Positions 11,196-21,869 of a DNA stretch of 41,464 bases are shown here, in pieces. The notes beneath the pieces are model-generated. The model was not told where the DNA came from, ran no database searches, and saw nothing but the letters and a program-made list of their open reading frames with translations. A program made the position numbers and the translations under genes. The number at the start of each line of letters is the position of its first letter. The first letter of the stretch is position 1. This DNA comes from Dimargaris cristalligena (Eukaryota; Kickxellomycota; Dimargaritomycetes; Dimargaritales; Dimargaritaceae): NCBI GenBank assembly GCA_027576995.1, contig JANBQC010000220.1, forward strand, positions 1 to 41,464. The letters run 5' to 3'.

Positions 11196-11402
11196 ATGTT
11201 AAAAGTTCAGCTTCTCATTGCCATGTTTGCTGGGTTAGGCCTGATGTTAACCATGGCCAACTCTTGGGTTCCCTGCCATCCCACCCTCCTTCTCCATGAC
11301 TCTATTCATGCTTCAGGGAAAGGCATCCTGACCAATGTCCCAACTGGTGCTGATGGAAGGGCCTTCAACAGCATAGTTGATATCTATAGCCCCATCATTT
11401 GA
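11196..11402 (+). CDS. Possible tiny secreted protein
   Basis: A 68-residue frame from an internal ATG has a strong signal-like start (MLKVQLLIAMFAGLGLML) with cleavage possible near TMANS. A TATA-like TATAAATAG at 11041 lies 155 bases upstream, followed by a C-rich leader. The frame can be opened further upstream to 11082, but that extension has no signal-peptide form. The mature part is short, has one Cys and no known domain. The whole stretch lacks CpG like the repeat DNA beside it, so it could be a remnant or a chance frame. Confidence 0.3.
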   Translation: MLKVQLLIAMFAGLGLMLTMANSWVPCHPTLLLHDSIHASGKGILTNVPTGADGRAFNSIVDIYSPII

Positions 11403-11959
11403 ATAGTTGGCATAAATGTACAATATTCACTGCTAACTTAGTTCTCTATACCACTGGTGTATTTTACTCTGATATAGAACCACCAATTCCCCCCTACTCC
11501 CACCCACTGTACTTTTTTTTTAGCATTACGCATACCCACCAACATACTTTCCATGGTGTCATTCCAATAAATCAGGTTTACTTTTTGTGATGTATATTTT
11601 TGAAGGAATTTAATGGGGGAGGGCAAGGTATTTAGAGAGAGGAAGGTGTGATGCCATTAACACTGTGTTTGAATCTAGACTGACCCGCTGGGGTAAGAGG
11701 TATACGAATACGACCCGTTTATTCCCATATTGACCAGCCTTGGTCAAATGAGCCTTTGGTTGGACTTGGCAGTGGGAGGGTACCAGGGGGATTCCGCGTG
11801 CCACTGTCAAGCCCATGAGGTACTACCCCACACCTGGCGGTCTCCTATTCCACTGCTTGGATTTGTCATACTTATCATCTCTTAGCTTTTCCACATTATA
11901 ACTTTTCGCTACTTTAGTCTATAGGGGTCTGTTTACTTGCAATTCCCTCTTACATCACC
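11403..11959. other. Intergenic region before ARPC5
   Basis: CpG returns from about 11528 onward, marking the edge of the repeat island. The last 100 bases are T/C-rich, as in other leaders here. No gene was recognised. Confidence 0.5.
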
Positions 11960-12904
11960 ATGTCCCATCGCCAAATCGACATCGACGCCCTCAATGACGA
12001 CCGGTACGTAGATGAGTTTGAAGCGCTAACCACCAAGACGGCCGAGGAGGTGGAGGCCCAGGTCCAGACCAAGGCTGGGTCCGTCCGCACGGCTCTATCG
12101 CGTGGTAACAGCGAAGAGGCCCTCCACATTGCCCTGAGCGATCCCCCATACGGCAAGCAATTCCACGGTGCTCAGGTACGTCCCTACTATTAAATACACC
12201 TTACTGGCCACAGCGGGGCTTACTTATGGACTGACAATGTCAGCTCTCGAGCCCAGCTCGCCTATTATAGGCGCATTTTAAATTGAAATGAACCACCCTA
12301 GGTCGCTTGTTGCCTTCACTAGCGTTGTGCGACCATAGTCCAATGGCACCAACTAATATTTCCAATATGATATGCCCTCTCCTGATACGACTGTACTTTT
12401 TATATTACCGCCCTCCATTTATCGGCGACTCGTTAGAAACTGAATGGCCAAGTCGTTATGGATGTGCTGAACTCCGTCAAGTCGTCCGATATTTCTTCCA
12501 TCATCAAGACCCTTTCCCCGCAGGAGATTGATACTCTGGCCAAATATATTTACCACGGCCTTGCCCACCCCGCCACTTATAACTGTGGTGTGCTGCTTAG
12601 CTGGCACGAAAAGGTAATTGTTAGAAATTTCACTATTAAAAATTCAGAGACATTCCAACTCCTCTGTTTCTAAGGATCTGGGTTCCGTTGGCATCAGTCT
12701 GAGTTGCCTTGTCTTATATCCCAGGCGAACTCTGGTTATACGCAATGTCTGCATTGGGTATTTTACCAAAACACATGGCTAACTGAGTAGATCTTGGATC
12801 GAAAATGCGTTTAATTTACTCTTTATATCTAGGTGATCGAGGTCGGGGGCTTGGGTACGATTGTGCGTGTACTTTCGGATAACAAGGTCATTCGAGCCCA
12901 GTAA
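11960..12904 (+). CDS. ARPC5: Arp2/3 complex subunit 5 (p16-ARC)
   Basis: Three exons: 11960-12175, 12437-12613 and 12833-12904, giving 154 residues, close to the usual size of about 150. Introns of 261 and 219 bases start GTACGT and GTAATT and end TTAG and CTAG, both in phase 0. The acceptor at 12436 was chosen because it restores KLNGQVVMDVLNSVKS, matching the family segment after the N-terminal acidic region. The start MSHRQIDIDALNDDRYVDEF and the end WHEKVIEVGGLGTIVRVL are typical of ARPC5. The protein is the smallest subunit of the complex that nucleates branched actin at the cell cortex and endocytic patches. The ATG follows a C/T-rich leader with CACC directly before it. Confidence 0.93.
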
Positions 12905-13743
12905 CTAGTCAGCGACTGGTTTCTTTTAATATTTCTGACATTTACTCCTCGTTAAGCGATTTCTCCCATTGCTCAGAAACCGCTTTCGTTTCACCTGCAA
13001 TATCGTGAAATACTAGTCAATTAATAAAATCGTTGGAGGTTACTCAATTTGAGGATATCCGCTACGGGACTGTTAAACGGCGCCTCAAACCAACTAATCG
13101 AATATGCACCAGTTGGATGGACGGGGGCGGTATTGCCTAAACAAGCTATGGGTAATAATGTGGAGTAGTCTTTACCGCAGTTATTTCCAAACATAATTTG
13201 CTGCGGGATTGGCATTGAAGGTTTGACCAGCCGTCCTCAAAATATTGGAGAGCATATTCGATTTGTCGTTTATCCCTCCTGCTGTACCCCCTGTGCTCGC
13301 CAAGATGTGCATTTGGAGGAGGTTCAAACTTGTTATACATTATGAAGTCCCATTGATACGATGGTTAATGTTAGCTAAATTAATATATAAATACCACTCA
13401 CTTTCCCGCAGCCATATTGAACCCCACCTTTATTAAAAGCCCATGGCCTATTTTTAGAATCTATTAATCAGTGGCATAGTTAACCGAAACCATTACTATA
13501 CTGTGACGGTCTAGTATTTTAACGAAATGGGAGCAGGCTGCCGCAGCCAGCAGCTTAGTTCGAATTATAGCACCTTTTATTTGAACCACGCTGTGGGGTT
13601 ACTTTTGTTGCCCCACCGCCCCTATACTTACAAAAACGTTCAGGGAGATTCTAATTAAACCCCCATTTGTGGCACTTTCAATTCAATTCCAATTCGACAT
13701 TTACATCCTTTCCGCTCATTCCGTATGTTATTGAATCGTACCC
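12905..13743. other. Intergenic region between ARPC5 and NCA2
   Basis: It contains several short open frames on both strands with no recognisable product. The pyrimidine-rich stretch from about 13650 fits the NCA2 leader. Confidence 0.4.
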
Positions 13744-16194
13744 ATGTCATTCGTTGACGAGCAATACGCGACCCTGCTGCGGTCTCTTGACCGGCAGTTC
13801 ATGGACCAGCTGGGATCCACGGATCGGAACCCCACGGCGGGGAACGACCGCTCAACCTCCCCGACACCACCGGCCCTACGGCTATTCGATAGTTCGTCAG
13901 CACGGCTAACTCAATTAGTGACCGGTCCCCTCGGTGCCACGGCTGACGTTCACTCCCCAAATCTCCCGCGCAAACTCGAATTGGCCCAGAAGCTTCAGGA
14001 TTGGGTTCGCACCAAAATTAACCTCAGTGACGGGCTTTCCCTCGACGAACCTAAAGGAGGGGATTTGCAGGCCGCTAGCGCCCCGACTGGTTCAGTCACG
14101 GGAGGGCGACTGGCTTCGGTTAGTATTGCTCAGCTATTCATGGAATCGGCCTCAGCCGTATCCAATGCGGCGACCCGGACTAAATTGCCCCAATATACCG
14201 AACTGCTGTGTGATTTACGGGATCTTACGGAATGGCACGGGGAGTGGAGCTACCTTAACCGATCGTCGAGTGAACAGCCGCCCATCGCCTTCGCTGACTC
14301 CGATACCATTGCTCTCGACAGGGAAAGCCATGACTTACCCACTAGTAGTGTGGATGCCGACGGTGAGTTGGAGTTGTACCAGTGGTGGCTTGCGGGCCGG
14401 ATTGCGGTGGGCTTCTATGCCACGATTATGAGGCAGCTCTTGGATGCCACTTTACCCTTAATGCAGGAAATCGATTTCTGGGAGGCGCAGGACGGTGGGG
14501 CCCGCCAGATTGGCGGGTATCTACTGGCCACTGGACCAGCACGGCTTTACAATTGGGCCCATACCCTGCTCCAATTCCATGGACGTCCTCTTTTCGCCCC
14601 ATGGCTCATATCACCTTCCGTCCAGAATGCATCGGCATCCGACAGCAGTATCAATAATATTGCCAGTGGTTCCATCCACTGGTCGACTTCACTGTTCCCC
14701 GATCTCTTCCACCGGCATATTTCCGGCGACGTCGCTAAGTCTTCGCATTTGACTACACATCCGTTTCCTTTGACACCATCGTTGCTTCTCCATCTGGCAC
14801 GACAGGAAATCCGTCAAAAGCGAAACCAACTCCTGGCCATCCAAAGTTACCTTTCGGTTTCCATGGGTCAATTTATGTCGAGTGCTAATTCTCGATTGGG
14901 ACCTACGTTGCAACCCTCGACCACCGCCGCGGAAGGCTTCAGTATCAAACAAAGACTGGTGAACCATACCCTGGCTATGCGGAACACCCTCGATTATCTC
15001 AACGCCAATGTGGGCTCCCGGTCGGCATTGCAATCGATCCCTACTTTGAACGGACTGGATGTGTCAGCCGAAACGGAACGGCCGACGCCTATCATTTCAA
15101 TAATGCTAGACTCCCTGAGGGCCCTCCAGAGTGCGCTAGACACCTATCAGCTGCGAACCCGGGCCGAAGTAGCCCATCTCTATTCGCCCTCTTGGCTTAC
15201 CCGGTATTGGCTCCCCGTTGCTACCACTGGTTTGGCGGTTCACCTTACGGGCCGCTGGCTGTACGGCCACCGGGGTGATTTGACACGCATCGCTCACGAA
15301 ATCCGCCTAACGGCACGGGACTACCTTCAGCACTGGGTGCTCAAGCCGCTCCAGAACGTATGGCATACAATCCGCCACCAGGACCAAACCCTGGCCCTGG
15401 CCAGTGCCGAGTCGCTCCACTCCGATCTCGAATCGCTGGAGCGAATGGTGGTGACCTTTGCCCACCAGCACCAAGGGATGGACGTGTCATCGGAGCAAGC
15501 ACGGCATTTGGTAGACCAGGTTCGCGAAGGCGACCTCAGCTTAGTCCTCCGGTCTTACGAGTCGGCCCTCCAGGCCCCGATCCGGGGGGCCCTTTTCGGA
15601 GACTTGATCCAAACCCTGCTGATCCAGGTCCAGAAATCTAAAGTAGACCTCCAACTCGCCATGACCTCCCTGGATAAACTGCTCAAGTCCAACGAACTTA
15701 ATTTCGCTTTCCTGGCGGTTGCCCCCGCCCTGGTGGTCATGTCCGCGGTGGGATTCCAAATCCGCCGCCTGTGGAGCAGTTGGCGGGGCGGTACCGGGCG
15801 GCGCACCGGGGTGGAAATTAGGGGTACGCTTCGGACCATCGAGCGTCTGCTGAACCTCCATGATGGCGAATGTTCGACTTCGACTTTGGGTGCGGAGTTG
15901 GAATCAGAATCGAAACTCTGCGCGGGGCTGACTCTGCCCTACGAGATTCAGGGTTTCTTACTCTGCTTGACCCACCGCCTACGGCATCTGGCCCAAGTAC
16001 TCCCCAACGGCGGTTCAGCAACCCCTTTTGGTATCCCCATGGTGGGCTGGATCTGGGACTCGGCCAGACCGGAACTCCCCAATTTGCGCCGACGCTTCCT
16101 GGAGGACGTGCGCGACTTGGAAGACCCCCGCTTAGACTGCAGGCAGCGTATTCGAACTATTGAGCGCATGTACCGCACCTATTTGTTTATCTAG
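13744..16194 (+). CDS. NCA2: Nuclear control of ATPase protein 2 (NCA2)
   Basis: Predicted 816 residues in one exon, longer than yeast Nca2 (616). The diagnostic block runs from about 597 to 673: LVLRSYESALQAPIRGALFG, then TLLIQVQKSKVDLQLAM, then KSNELNFAFLAVAPAL, as in the NCA2 family. A first membrane segment lies near 489-506 and a second near 653-673. In yeast the protein is mitochondrial and influences expression of the ATP synthase subunits Atp6 and Atp8; family members sit in the outer membrane. The N-terminal 250 residues are Ser/Thr-rich and poorly conserved to my eye. The first ATG in the frame was taken (context CCCATGTCA). High G+C at third positions and abundant CpG mark it as an active gene. 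Confidence 0.92.
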   Translation: MSFVDEQYATLLRSLDRQFMDQLGSTDRNPTAGNDRSTSPTPPALRLFDSSSARLTQLVTGPLGATADVHSPNLPRKLELAQKLQDWVRTKINLSDGLSLDEPKGGDLQAASAPTGSVTGGRLASVSIAQLFMESASAVSNAATRTKLPQYTELLCDLRDLTEWHGEWSYLNRSSSEQPPIAFADSDTIALDRESHDLPTSSVDADGELELYQWWLAGRIAVGFYATIMRQLLDATLPLMQEIDFWEAQDGGARQIGGYLLATGPARLYNWAHTLLQFHGRPLFAPWLISPSVQNASASDSSINNIASGSIHWSTSLFPDLFHRHISGDVAKSSHLTTHPFPLTPSLLLHLARQEIRQKRNQLLAIQSYLSVSMGQFMSSANSRLGPTLQPSTTAAEGFSIKQRLVNHTLAMRNTLDYLNANVGSRSALQSIPTLNGLDVSAETERPTPIISIMLDSLRALQSALDTYQLRTRAEVAHLYSPSWLTRYWLPVATTGLAVHLTGRWLYGHRGDLTRIAHEIRLTARDYLQHWVLKPLQNVWHTIRHQDQTLALASAESLHSDLESLERMVVTFAHQHQGMDVSSEQARHLVDQVREGDLSLVLRSYESALQAPIRGALFGDLIQTLLIQVQKSKVDLQLAMTSLDKLLKSNELNFAFLAVAPALVVMSAVGFQIRRLWSSWRGGTGRRTGVEIRGTLRTIERLLNLHDGECSTSTLGAELESESKLCAGLTLPYEIQGFLLCLTHRLRHLAQVLPNGGSATPFGIPMVGWIWDSARPELPNLRRRFLEDVRDLEDPRLDCRQRIRTIERMYRTYLFI

Positions 16195-16403
16195 TCGCTT
16201 CATCTTATTCCCTTTGGCTTTACACCCGCCCCCCTGCCAGTTAATTGACTCGTGTTTCACGGGACGTACTAATATAGGACGGCTATTAATCTATTGGCCC
16301 ACTATACCACTTTTGCTAATCCGTTTCTATATTCTTGTAATTACGAACCGTACTAATATGGCATAGGCCGTAGTTCCAGTAAATACTGGGATTGTCTACG
16401 CCT

Positions 16404-16481
16404 GGGAACAATATATTACGGTGCCCATAACATAGTGCGGCTAAAGGCACTTTATAAAATGTATGGTACCATCGACTTGGG
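16404..16481 (+). repeat. Left flank of the assembly gap, 78-base direct repeat
   Basis: These 78 bases are identical to 16581-16658 on the other side of the run of Ns. Identity without a single change next to a gap points to either a recent tandem duplication or one sequence placed twice by the assembler. Confidence 0.9.
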
Positions 16482-16579
16482 NNNNNNNNNNNNNNNNNNN
16501 NNNNNNNNNNNNNNNNNNNNNNNNNNNNNNNNNNNNNNNNNNNNNNNNNNNNNNNNNNNNNNNNNNNNNNNNNNNNNNN
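16482..16579. other. Assembly gap (98 Ns)
   Basis: An unbroken run of N. No coding sequence is visible on either side, so no gene seems to be interrupted. Confidence 0.99.
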
Positions 16580-16580
16580 A

Positions 16581-16658
16581 GGGAACAATATATTACGGTG
16601 CCCATAACATAGTGCGGCTAAAGGCACTTTATAAAATGTATGGTACCATCGACTTGGG
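16581..16658 (+). repeat. Right flank of the assembly gap, 78-base direct repeat
   Basis: Exact second copy of 16404-16481. If the true gap size is zero or negative, the locus would contain this sequence once. Bases 16659-17680 after it hold only short frames (for example 17025-17249) without a recognised product. Confidence 0.9.
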
Positions 16659-17680
16659 ATATACAGTAAGTCAGCTGGCTAGTTAAGGGGAGTATATTGC
16701 ACGCCTAGGTAACCGACGAGTTATCGGATAAAAATAAGTACAACCTAATATGGAGGAGCAGACCAGTGGCATTGAATTATAAAGGTAACTAAGACTAAAG
16801 TAAAGGATATACATAAATGGTAATATATATAAAGCGAGTACCGGGTAGGTGCCTATGGAATAAGGGTATCGAATAGTTGAATTCGGAAGATGATTAACCA
16901 CTTTCGTTCATTGATAAGATTGGGATCGTACGGGACTGTTGCCCGAGAGATGTCGGCTATAGTGATTTCCGTAATCAACTATGACCCATTAAGCCAGTAA
17001 TGAAAAATATAGCAAACCAGGGACTTGGCTACTGACTTAGAACTATCGGAAAATTTGTCCGTTTTGCCAAATCTGGAGGATGAAAGCCCTATTTGGCATT
17101 ACTATTTCGTCCCTGTACTGTTTGAAACTACTCGAAGGTGCCTTTATATCATGGCTGGCATCCACAGCTGTGTTCACTTTCCGCCAGACAGTGCCTGTGT
17201 GTACAGTGAAGCATCCAGAGCTTCTCGCTATTTGCATTGTTTGGTCTAGCCAGCAACTAGTTTCGGGCGGTTTTTAACGATAGCTAAATCCGCGGGGTAG
17301 CACTTAACACGCAAAAATATAACTGCAGTCCTTCGCAGGCTGAAATAACTGTTTATCCAGACTAACGACTGGCAATCTACGGGGTTTGGTCATTCATCCC
17401 TGGGGATAATTAGTCCGGTATAAATGGATTATATTGACTTAGTACCAATGGAAGTGGGCTGGCTCATCTCTCCTTCTGTATATTCATGAGCCATCCGATT
17501 CTCTATTTGCTGAAATGGGTCAGAGCAATTGGGTTTTAGAAAAGGGAAGAGGTCGAGAGAGTTTATGGTCTTATGACAATAACTCGGTTCAAACATACTA
17601 CCCCAATGGAATGAGGTGAGATTGCCTATGACAAGGGTGAATCATGTAGCTCAACTGAATTAACCTGTCGGTGGTTGGAA

Positions 17681-18403
17681 TCATTCGTTGCTAGAGGGCC
17701 CTTCGGCACCTTGACTAGAGCAATTTGAGCTCGATGTATGTCTATTCCGGGCATCTTTACGAGCGAACTCTCTACCACACCGAAGGCAGGGAAAGTTTTT
17801 GTCGCCTGTGTGTATATGGATGTGGCGGTCAAGGTCACTCGGACGGGTAAAATCGGTGGGACATAATGGACAACCAAATTGTTTCTCCATAGAACCCGAA
17901 TCCCGGTATTGCATTTCTCTATTGGATAGGTATGGATATCTTATTTTGAAGGTGAACGTCTTCATTGCCACTGGGGTGGAGGAGGACTGGGTCGCTGGAG
18001 AGGGGAGACTTCCACTTCCCGAACCGGAACCACTGGCTTCGGCGCGGGAACATGAACCGATAGTCCCGGAGGATCCTGGGGTGATCTGATCAATAGTGGC
18101 CGGTTGTTCATTAGCTTGTGCGGATTCAACACCCTCGTTGTTTTTGTTTTGTTCGAGAAAGGCATTGTAGTAGGCCAACTGGGTACTACTTAGTTGACTG
18201 ATATACACTAGGTTCTGATCCGTTGACCAAGTATGGAAAAAAGGATCGTTGGTTAGGTATGCAGCTTCTTCGTCGCAGATACTGCTGGGGTTGCTGACGG
18301 AAAGGAGTTCGTCGATATCATTGGGATGGTTAGCCTGTTCGGAGGCCCGGTTGACAGCGAGTGAGCCTAGGAAAAACAGACTGACTGTTCTAGTGAAACG
18401 CAT
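17681..18403 (-). CDS. Secreted two-zinc-finger protein, paralog 1
   Basis: Predicted 240 residues. Residues 1-20 form a signal peptide (core VSLFFLGSLAV, cleavage likely at NRA). The middle is Ser/Gly/Asn-rich and includes QPATIDQ and SGSGSGSGS. Two fingers close the protein: Cys178, Cys181, His194, His198 (C-x2-C-x12-H-x3-H), a linker HTGDKNF, then Cys206, Cys209, His222, Cys228, which makes the second finger C2HC. The tail SSQGAEGPSSNE resembles those of the copies at 36794 and 39540. No membrane segment follows the signal. I know no described family with this order. A secreted regulator or effector acting in a host nucleus is possible but unproven. An internal role with an atypical N terminus is the alternative. 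Confidence 0.8.
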   Translation of the reverse strand: MRFTRTVSLFFLGSLAVNRASEQANHPNDIDELLSVSNPSSICDEEAAYLTNDPFFHTWSTDQNLVYISQLSSTQLAYYNAFLEQNKNNEGVESAQANEQPATIDQITPGSSGTIGSCSRAEASGSGSGSGSLPSPATQSSSTPVAMKTFTFKIRYPYLSNREMQYRDSGSMEKQFGCPLCPTDFTRPSDLDRHIHIHTGDKNFPCLRCGREFARKDARNRHTSSSNCSSQGAEGPSSNE

Positions 18404-18533
18404 TTTGTTGACGATAGACGGCCGGAGATGCAGTGCTTAACAAAACCAGGGCAGATAGATTTGAATTATTAAAACAGTTGGTGGCGAAGATATAATGGAA
18501 AGGTGCATATGGTTGTAGCGGAATAGGTCAATG

Positions 18534-18623
18534 TGTATCCCAAACGTGGTGGATGGTGTTTGGGTATAGAGGGGCGGGGCTTGGCCTTTTTATATGGTTT
18601 TAAGAACATTGCCTGTTCAACTG
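18534..18623 (-). promoter_or_regulatory. Conserved promoter block of secreted finger paralog 1
   Basis: Read on the minus strand, CAGTTGAACAGGCA (18623-18610) is followed by a TATA box in CCATATAAAAAGG (18597-18585) and then TTTGGGATACAC (about 18544-18533). The same elements in the same order lie upstream of the paralog at 36794-37528, and the last two upstream of 39540. The TTTGGGAT element lies about 130 bases before the ATG and about 45 bases past the TATA box, near the expected transcription start. Confidence 0.6.
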
Positions 18624-19772
18624 GTGACTCTGTACCACCCAGATAAATTTAGACAAGCATTGCCCTGCGGCTTTCAAGCCGCCCCGTTTATTCTAGAATT
18701 AGGCAAGGACATTTTGGACTACTTGCCATCATATGTATCAACATTAGGGCGGGGCTACACAATGCAAGCAGTTTCATACAGGGTCTAATGAATGGCAGCC
18801 CACCACCGGGGCGCTGTCTAGTATGGTCATCGTTTAAAGATAGGTTTTTCACTAAAAGAATGTGTGTCATTTCTCCCCTTGACCAGCCAAGGTCCCGCCG
18901 CTACATACTGGTTCATATCTAACTCCCGCCTATCAATAACCGGATGGCTGTGGTACGAAGCCATAGTTGCACATGGAAGGTACATAAGGCAGGTTACATT
19001 TACTCTTATGGAAGCCTCGATGACCCATTTAACATGTCTGATCTCCTTTGGAACTGAAACTACCCTTTCCTACAGCCAGTGTTGACCTTGGAGCTATTTT
19101 GGTGCTACATCATCCCTTCGAGCGAACATTCCATTGTATTACATGGTGATATATCATGGCCTTGTACTGCCCCTTCAGTCTGTTTTCGGCCGCGCTATCT
19201 GCTATATGGTTGGTGGGCTCTTTGTTGTTCATCTATGGGCTGAATAAGGTTCTCTACGGTATTCAAAGTATTATGGGAGTACGGTGTAATGCAAGTTTGT
19301 GGGTGAAGGTTAAGATCCAATGGCATGCACTGGGAATTGGGGAATTTGCATGGGGGGAGGGGAGGAAGGAGGATAGAGTCCTACAGAATGGACACCATAC
19401 ATACATACATTGGGTCAATTGTTGTCAGGTGGGCGTGTAACCCTTAAGCAGAACAAAATAATCGGGGGCGAGAGGGATGTCCCAGAAATACACGGAATAG
19501 CGGATAAGTATCAACGCAATAGCCAGTTAATGGTAACCAAAAAAATGCTCACCAGGGTGGGGAGGGGAAGGTAAAATAGTATACTCCTATAGCCCTATAA
19601 TTTAACTAGATAAAATGATATACAAGAAATCCGTGTGTATTTGAGGTGCGGATATACTTAAAAATTTGAGTGTCTTGTGTGTTAACCAAACTGATTTTAA
19701 ACGGTGCCCTTTGGAGGTATTGAAGTTGTTTGGATGTCTTAGGCTGCAATGAGTATTGTGCCCTTTACCAAA
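18624..19772. other. Intergenic region, no clear gene
   Basis: An ATG frame at 19156-19440 begins with a hydrophobic stretch, but its remainder has no domain, no Cys pattern and no coding bias. Other frames (18594-18788, 18864-19085) are equally weak. Confidence 0.4.
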
Positions 19773-19880
19773 GTTAGTGCAGATATTACTGGTTAAAAAC
19801 TATTATCACATATATTTGCCTATACACATATTATGTAAAACCTTATACAGCTAGTTTGAATTTCACCCATATGTCAATCC
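19773..19880 (+). repeat. Dispersed repeat upstream of SERINC
   Basis: Diverged copy of 6020-6124, sharing the series GATATTACTGGTTAAAAAC, TATACACAT, TATACAGCT and GAATTTCACCC. It may be a relic element or an old duplicated upstream segment. From 19881 to 20336 the DNA turns pyrimidine-rich toward the SERINC start. Confidence 0.5.
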
Positions 19881-20336
19881 ATTAAACCACCGGCAAACCC
19901 AAATATTCCCTAATTTTTTGAGCTGGCGCACCCGTGATTAATATTTCCCAATGTGACTGTGGGGTATTATTTCACATCGGCTGACGAGACCCCTTTGGGG
20001 GATTTCCCCCGCGTATCTTCTCTCTCATTACCAATCACTCTAATGATAAGTAAACCTTGGTAGTGCTCTTTTTCTTGGCTATTTTTATACTGCGCTTCTA
20101 TTTCCTCTCTCATGCCTTTTTCAGTTCTACGTGAACTTCTCGGTGCAACTCTCCCTCTTGTTTCTAATTAGATACATTACGCTAGCTATTTCTCTCCGTA
20201 TTGCCCTTTCAATTTCCGTACCCCCCTCCTTTATTATCCTTGGGCACCCCGTTTACCCTTAAGGTCCGGAATCCCTCTCCCTTCTCCCTCTCTATCTCTA
20301 TCTCTATTCCATTGCATTCACCGGCTCCCCACAGCC

Positions 20337-21869
20337 ATGTTTCCGTTTCTCCTCCCGTCACTGGGCTGCCTCGGCGCCCAAGCCCTTTCGTGTTTCAGTT
20401 CGGCCGCTTGTTTCTGCACGTGTCAACTCCTTTCCCTATCGGGGTCCACGTCCACGCGCATCATGTACGCCCTGGTCTTTCTCCTCAATTCCACGTTTGC
20501 CTGGCTCATGCTGACCGACTGGGCGGCGCAACGCCTGCAGGAATGGACGCACGGCTACTTACACCTCGAGTGTCCCTCCGGCGAATGCTACGGCATTCTG
20601 GCCGTCCACCGGTGGTGTTTTGCCCTGACGCTATTCCATGCGGTGAATGGGTTGCTGGTCTTGGGGGTCGAGAGTAGTAAGGAACCCCGCGCGGCCATCC
20701 AAAACGGCTGGTGGGGCCCGAAAGTGGTCCTGTGGCTGGGGCTGGTGGTCTTGGCTTTCTTCATTCCCAACGGGTTCTTCGAAGTATGGGGGAATTACGT
20801 CAGTTTGGTCGGGTCTACCTTATTTATCCTTATCCAGCTGGTGCTCCTGGTGGACTTGGCCCACCACTGGTGTGAACTATGTCTGGAGCGTTGGGAAACG
20901 CGGGGGGAAACCAAGTGGCAGTGGCTCCTGGTGGGGTCCTCCGGGGGCCTTTTTCTGTTTACCGCCGTGGGCACCATTCTGTTGTACCTTTTCTTCGCCG
21001 GAACCGGGTGCAGTCTGAACCAGTTTTTGGTTACGGTGAATTTGCTGGTGGCCCTGGTGGTGTCGGTGCTGGCCGTTCATCCCGCCGTGCAGGAAGCCAA
21101 CGCCAAGTCCGGTCTGGCCCAGGCCGCCATGGTCACCGCCTACGCCACCTATTTGGTTGCCAGTGCCCTGATTAACGAACCGACGCCCGCCGACGATGCG
21201 GGTGGAGAGGGGGACCTGGGTATGTGTAACCCGTTGGCCCGCAGCCGCAGCACCCGCACCACCGCCGTTGCCATCGGTGCCATATTCACCATCGTGGCCA
21301 TTGTCTATTCCACGTCCCGCGCGGCCACCCAGGGACGCTCGCTGATCCATAACGCCGACTACGACGAAGAAAACGCTTCCTCCGCGGTACCCCTGCTCAG
21401 TAGCGACTACGCCATGTCCGACGGCGACGGCGTACGTAACCAAGCCCTAATCGACGCCGTCGCCAGTGGGGCTTTGCCGGCCTCGGCTCTCCAGCAACCG
21501 AGCCGGGAGAGTGGTAGCGGGGGCCGTTACCGCCGGGCCGTGGATGACAGCGATAATGACGATGATGCTGATTCTGATGCTGATAACGATAGTCCAGCCG
21601 GTCGGCGCCGTCGCCTGGACGATGAAAAGTACGGCGTGACCTACAACTACACGTTCTTCCACTTTATTTTCGCGATGGCCGCCATGTATGTGGCCATGCT
21701 TCTAACAAGTTGGAACACCGTGGATATCGGCGACTCAGGCGAACTAACCATCATTGGTCGGAGTATGGCCGCGGTGTGGGCCAAAGTGCTGTCGAGTTGG
21801 TTGGCCATGGGTCTATATGCTTGGACTCTTGTTGGGCCCCTGATACTACCTGACCGGGAATGGGCCTAG
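20337..21869 (+). CDS. TMS1: SERINC/TMS1 family membrane protein
   Basis: Predicted 510 residues in one exon with about ten membrane segments. The N terminus shows the family's Cys-rich segment SCFSSAACFCTC, followed by RIMYALVFLLNSTFAWLML and an extracytoplasmic region with conserved Cys (HLECPSGECYG). PNGFFEVWG and the C-terminal YNYTFFHFIFAMAAMYVAML with LTSWNT are also hallmarks. SERINC proteins are conserved eukaryotic membrane proteins linked to phospholipid handling (scrambling, serine-lipid metabolism); the fungal role is not settled. An acidic Asp/Asn/Ser loop (about 403-430) followed by RRRR precedes the last helices and is probably cytosolic and lineage-specific. The ATG has the context ACAGCCATGT. 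Confidence 0.93.
   Translation: MFPFLLPSLGCLGAQALSCFSSAACFCTCQLLSLSGSTSTRIMYALVFLLNSTFAWLMLTDWAAQRLQEWTHGYLHLECPSGECYGILAVHRWCFALTLFHAVNGLLVLGVESSKEPRAAIQNGWWGPKVVLWLGLVVLAFFIPNGFFEVWGNYVSLVGSTLFILIQLVLLVDLAHHWCELCLERWETRGETKWQWLLVGSSGGLFLFTAVGTILLYLFFAGTGCSLNQFLVTVNLLVALVVSVLAVHPAVQEANAKSGLAQAAMVTAYATYLVASALINEPTPADDAGGEGDLGMCNPLARSRSTRTTAVAIGAIFTIVAIVYSTSRAATQGRSLIHNADYDEENASSAVPLLSSDYAMSDGDGVRNQALIDAVASGALPASALQQPSRESGSGGRYRRAVDDSDNDDDADSDADNDSPAGRRRRLDDEKYGVTYNYTFFHFIFAMAAMYVAMLLTSWNTVDIGDSGELTIIGRSMAAVWAKVLSSWLAMGLYAWTLVGPLILPDREWA

Noticed and set aside
17025..17277. Overlapping frames 17025-17249 and 17080-17277
   Set aside because: The first starts at TTG, both compete for the same DNA, and the opposite strand is open too; no domain seen.
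19156..19440. Possible secreted protein with a hydrophobic start
   Set aside because: Beyond the first 30 residues nothing resembles a protein family, and there is no conserved leader.
20877..21443. 188-codon frame antisense to SERINC
   Set aside because: It is a shadow of the GC-rich SERINC coding strand.
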